Positions 4,951 through 7,066 of a DNA stretch of 7,066 nucleotides are shown piece after piece (within the stretch, counting starts at the first letter, position 1; every line of letters begins with the position of its first letter). The notes beneath the pieces were generated by a model. It did not search any database. It had not been told where the DNA came from and worked only from the letters and a program-made list of their open reading frames with translations. This stretch comes from an uncultured Bacilli bacterium (lineage in GTDB: Bacteria; Bacillota_I; Bacilli_A; RF39; UBA660). The stretch covers positions 1 to 7,066 of the forward strand of contig CAKOOO010000025.1 of NCBI GenBank assembly GCA_934098665.1, in the 5' to 3' direction. The translations under genes and the position numbers were made by a program.

Positions 4951-5343
4951 ATGTACGATTACGATTTATACGCAAATCAAAATATGTTTTCTGGTTCAGT
5001 TGTTTGGACAATAATTGCTGCTATATTAGCAATTACTGGTGGAATTTTAACTTATTTCTTATTTGTAAAAAAAGAAGATAAAGTTAATAACAAATTCCTT
5101 GCTTGGTTAAAAGAATTTTTATCTTTTAAAAAATTATTACTTGAAAACATATTAAAGGTTACATACATTATTTTAGCAATATTTATAACACTTACATCAT
5201 TTAATATGATAAGTATTAGTTTTGTAGGATTCTTACTATATTTAGTACTTGGAAATATTTTATTAAGAGTTATTTATGAAAGTTCTTTAATGATAATAAT
5301 GATATGTAGAAATACTACAGAAATTAACAAAAAAATGCATTAA
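4951..5343 (+). CDS. Small DUF4282-like membrane protein
   Basis: A 130-residue integral membrane protein of unknown function. Three hydrophobic segments are visible: about 15-38, 65-87 and 89-118. The middle and end fit my recollection of the DUF4282 pattern: LSFKKLLLENILKVTYII (57-74) corresponds to the family's F-(R/K)-K-x-x-x-P-x-x-I-K-x-x-Y, and LRVIYE followed by TEIN near the C-terminus corresponds to (L)VR-(I/V)-Y-x-E-L with a final (L)TEI. The usual N-terminal zinc ribbon or long linker seen in some members is replaced here by a short Tyr/Asp-rich head (1-11) and an extra membrane segment, so the match covers residues 56-128 only. It stands alone: divergent from the phosphorylase, convergent with the XRE regulator. 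Family assignment is from motif memory and is moderate; that it is a membrane protein gene is clear. Confidence 0.8.
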   Translation: MYDYDLYANQNMFSGSVVWTIIAAILAITGGILTYFLFVKKEDKVNNKFLAWLKEFLSFKKLLLENILKVTYIILAIFITLTSFNMISISFVGFLLYLVLGNILLRVIYESSLMIIMICRNTTEINKKMH

Positions 5344-5370
5344 AAAAATTGGAAATTTTCCAATTTTTTT
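5342..5370. terminator. Bidirectional terminator between convergent genes
   Basis: A7-TTGGAAA (5342-5355) and TTTCCAA-T7 (5357-5370) form a near-perfect inverted repeat. The GC-bearing core TTGGAAA/TTTCCAA is flanked by A7 on one side and T7 on the other, so each strand reads a stem followed by a U-run. It starts directly after the TAA of the DUF4282-like gene and ends two bases before the stop of the XRE gene (5373-5375), serving both. Confidence 0.85.
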
Positions 5371-5372
5371 GT

Positions 5373-6869
5373 TTACTCTACTGTTTTAGTAATAATACTA
5401 ATTTTATCATTTAATTTTTTATTTTCCTCTTTTAACGAATTATTTTCTTCTTTTAAAGTATTATAATTATCTAAAAGTTCATTATACTTATCTGTAATTT
5501 CATCATATTTTTCATTGATATCATCAATTATATCAGTTTGATTTTTAATATTTTTATATTCTTTTTCAATATTATTTTTTAAAATATTAATATTTTTTTC
5601 ATTAGCATAAATTTTAATTATACTATTATCCTCAAAATCATAATTATATATTTTATTATGTTTTAAGTTTTCTAAAAAATCAACAAATATTTTTTTTACA
5701 TTTACTTCATAATCATTTAATACAATTCTATAAATGTAATTTTGATATTCAGTATGCGATGTAACAAAATCTGGATAAGTTTCTACTTCAATTTTAATAT
5801 TATCTAAAGTATTATCAATTACATATTCATATTGAGTATTTGTATCAATTAAAAGATTATCTTGCATCTTTACATTAAACTCACTTGTTGTAGTTTTAAA
5901 CTTCGGTGAAATACTATTTATATAACTAATTTTAGATATCTCAATTGAAAATAATCCAGAACCTATTCCAAATATAGAAAGTGATACAATTAAAGTAATA
6001 AGCATTCTTTTAAATGGAATTTTCCTACTAAATAATAAGTCAAATAAGAATTCTATAGTTAAAATATTTAAGAAAATAATTGATAATGAAATAAGAAATA
6101 AACCAATGTATATAATTCCGTTAAATGCAAAATATAATATTATAATAAGTCCTATAAAAAATATAATTAAAGTAACTAGAAATGGAAATGTAAAACAAGC
6201 TATAAAAAATTTAACAAAAACAATTAAAATATTAGAAAGTATATTAATAAATGAATAATCATTTCTCTCTTTTTCTTTTATAGGTTTACTTTCTTTTACC
6301 TCTTTTGTAAATTTTAAATCATTATCTTTTTTTAAATCCATTTTGTCTAAAAAACCTATTTTAAATATGTATATCATTACTATAATAAATAAGGCAACAT
6401 AAGCAAATTCAATTATAAATTCAAAAAAGTTTGCCACAAAAATTGTAAGATCATTTTGACTAACACTTGTTATTAAATTCGTTACTTTATTGCTTAATAA
6501 GTTAACTGGTAACTTTAATATTAATAATGATAAAAAAGTAAACATCATAACTAAAAAACATTTTGTATTATCAAGAAGTGTATTATTAACAATAAAGTTA
6601 TAAGTATTTTTTACAAAACTAAAGAAACTATCAATTACATTTTTATCTTTATTTTCCGTATTATTAATATCTACCTCATCATTTGTAAGACTATCTAAAG
6701 AAACATTAAATATTTTGCATATTGCAAGTAGTTTGTCCATTTCTGGATATGTTTGTCCACTTTCCCATTTTGATACTGATTGCCTTGATACATCAAGTGA
6801 TACTGCTAAGTCTTCTTGACTCATCTTATTTTCTTTTCTAAGTTTTACTAACTTTTCACTAAAATTCAT
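5373..6869 (-). CDS. Membrane-bound XRE-family regulator with C-terminal coiled coil
   Basis: A 498-residue protein joining a DNA-binding head to a membrane domain. Residues 1-65 are a typical Cro/CI helix-turn-helix: SQEDLAVSL (17-25), turn, recognition helix SRQSVSKWESG (28-38), then YPEMDKLLAICKIFNVSLDSL. Hydrophobic segments lie at about 104-125, 143-174, within 207-279 (two or three passes) and 288-308, with a charged loop at 175-205. Residues 309-440 are a soluble domain with beta-type segments. Residues 446-492 form a coiled coil with core residues at 451, 458, 465, 472, 479 and 486, and Asn at the alternate core positions 476 and 483. AAGGAAAG (6873-6880) precedes the ATG by three bases. 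Whether the C-terminal part is outside depends on the unclear number of passes; the positive loop SRKIPFKR favours outside. Likely role (inference): a membrane sensor that represses its own promoter. Its ligand and target genes are unknown. Confidence 0.88.
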   Translation of the reverse strand: MNFSEKLVKLRKENKMSQEDLAVSLDVSRQSVSKWESGQTYPEMDKLLAICKIFNVSLDSLTNDEVDINNTENKDKNVIDSFFSFVKNTYNFIVNNTLLDNTKCFLVMMFTFLSLLILKLPVNLLSNKVTNLITSVSQNDLTIFVANFFEFIIEFAYVALFIIVMIYIFKIGFLDKMDLKKDNDLKFTKEVKESKPIKEKERNDYSFINILSNILIVFVKFFIACFTFPFLVTLIIFFIGLIIILYFAFNGIIYIGLFLISLSIIFLNILTIEFLFDLLFSRKIPFKRMLITLIVSLSIFGIGSGLFSIEISKISYINSISPKFKTTTSEFNVKMQDNLLIDTNTQYEYVIDNTLDNIKIEVETYPDFVTSHTEYQNYIYRIVLNDYEVNVKKIFVDFLENLKHNKIYNYDFEDNSIIKIYANEKNINILKNNIEKEYKNIKNQTDIIDDINEKYDEITDKYNELLDNYNTLKEENNSLKEENKKLNDKISIITKTVE

Positions 6870-6892
6870 AATCTTTCCTTCTTTCTAAAAAG

Positions 6893-6957
6893 ATTTTATC
6901 ATGTAACTCAGTTGCGGAAAACCAATTTTAGGTTGTTTTTTGTAACTTTTTAGTTGC
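6893..6957 (-). promoter_or_regulatory. Promoter of the XRE gene with two matching operator-like sites
   Basis: On the minus strand an extended -10, TGA-TAAAAT (6893-6901), has no good -35 box (TTTTCC at 17 bases). Two sites share the same half-sites: GTAACT-C-AGTTGC (6903-6915) and GTAACT-TTTT-AGTTGC (6942-6957). Each is an imperfect inverted repeat, and their centres are about 40 bases apart, near four helical turns. The first lies in the promoter spacer, where a bound repressor would block polymerase. The second lies just behind the stop of the upstream gene. Binding by the XRE protein encoded downstream is the natural inference. Confidence 0.5.
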
Positions 6958-6958
6958 A

Positions 6959-7066
6959 TTATCTATAATAAGCTTGTTCTTTTACATGCCCATCTTTATC
7001 AAAATAACTTGCATACTCTTTTTCTAAACTTAAATATTCATTATATTCATTTATAGCTCTTGGATC
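6959..7066 (-). CDS. C-terminal end of a protein gene, cut by the window edge
   Basis: The last 35 codons and the TAA stop (6959-6961) of a minus-strand gene that continues beyond the right edge. The frame is open from the first base and reads DPRAINEYNEYLSLEKEY, then ASYFDKDGHVKEQAYYR. It is charged and probably helical, with good coding character for this genome. I do not recognise the family. It lies 89 bases upstream of the XRE gene on the same strand, with no terminator visible between, so read-through into the XRE gene is possible. Confidence 0.7.
   Translation of the reverse strand, partial: DPRAINEYNEYLSLEKEYASYFDKDGHVKEQAYYR

Overview
The window is strongly AT-rich. It uses the standard bacterial code (the Trp codons checked are TGG, and no coding frame needs TGA read through). 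It has Gram-positive style GGAGG-type ribosome binding sites and sigma-A promoters, several with an extended -10 (TGn). Codon use, the DeoD sequence, the DUF4282-like protein, the membrane XRE regulator and the Cys-rich surface protein suggest an uncultured gut Bacillota/Mollicutes-type lineage (RF39-like Bacilli). That assignment is inference; there is no rRNA or marker gene here to settle it.

Layout, left to right. Positions 1-694 are a long stretch without an intact gene. It holds a partial terminator at the left edge, a leftward promoter, a broken 3' end of a surface-protein gene on the minus strand (105-203), and a candidate minus-strand structured RNA (about 254-525) with its own promoter (532-560) and terminator (263-280). 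The promoter of the first operon (632-660) closes the stretch. Positions 695-4016 hold a two-gene plus-strand operon. The first gene encodes a 470-residue protein of unknown family with one central membrane segment. The second encodes a 632-residue N-terminally anchored surface protein with a pilin-like head domain, an Asn-rich linker and twelve Cys-x(9-14)-Cys units. A strong terminator overlaps its stop codon. A DeoD-type purine nucleoside phosphorylase lies convergently on the minus strand (4075-4803), with its own promoter and terminator. A small DUF4282-like membrane protein follows on the plus strand (4951-5343). It converges through a bidirectional terminator on a membrane-bound XRE-family regulator (5373-6869, minus). 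That regulator's promoter is overlain by one of two matching operator-like sites. The right edge carries the last 35 codons of another minus-strand gene.

The phosphorylase is ordinary purine salvage. The operon at 695-4016 looks like a cell-surface apparatus: both proteins are membrane-anchored, and the second carries a long, probably disulfide-stabilised ectodomain. The XRE protein looks like an autoregulated membrane sensor ending in a leucine-zipper-like coiled coil. Nothing in the sequence shows that these units work together.

The items most worth a second look are the unidentified minus-strand RNA, the two-protein surface operon with its roughly 25-residue Cys repeat, and the XRE regulator with its twin operator sites.
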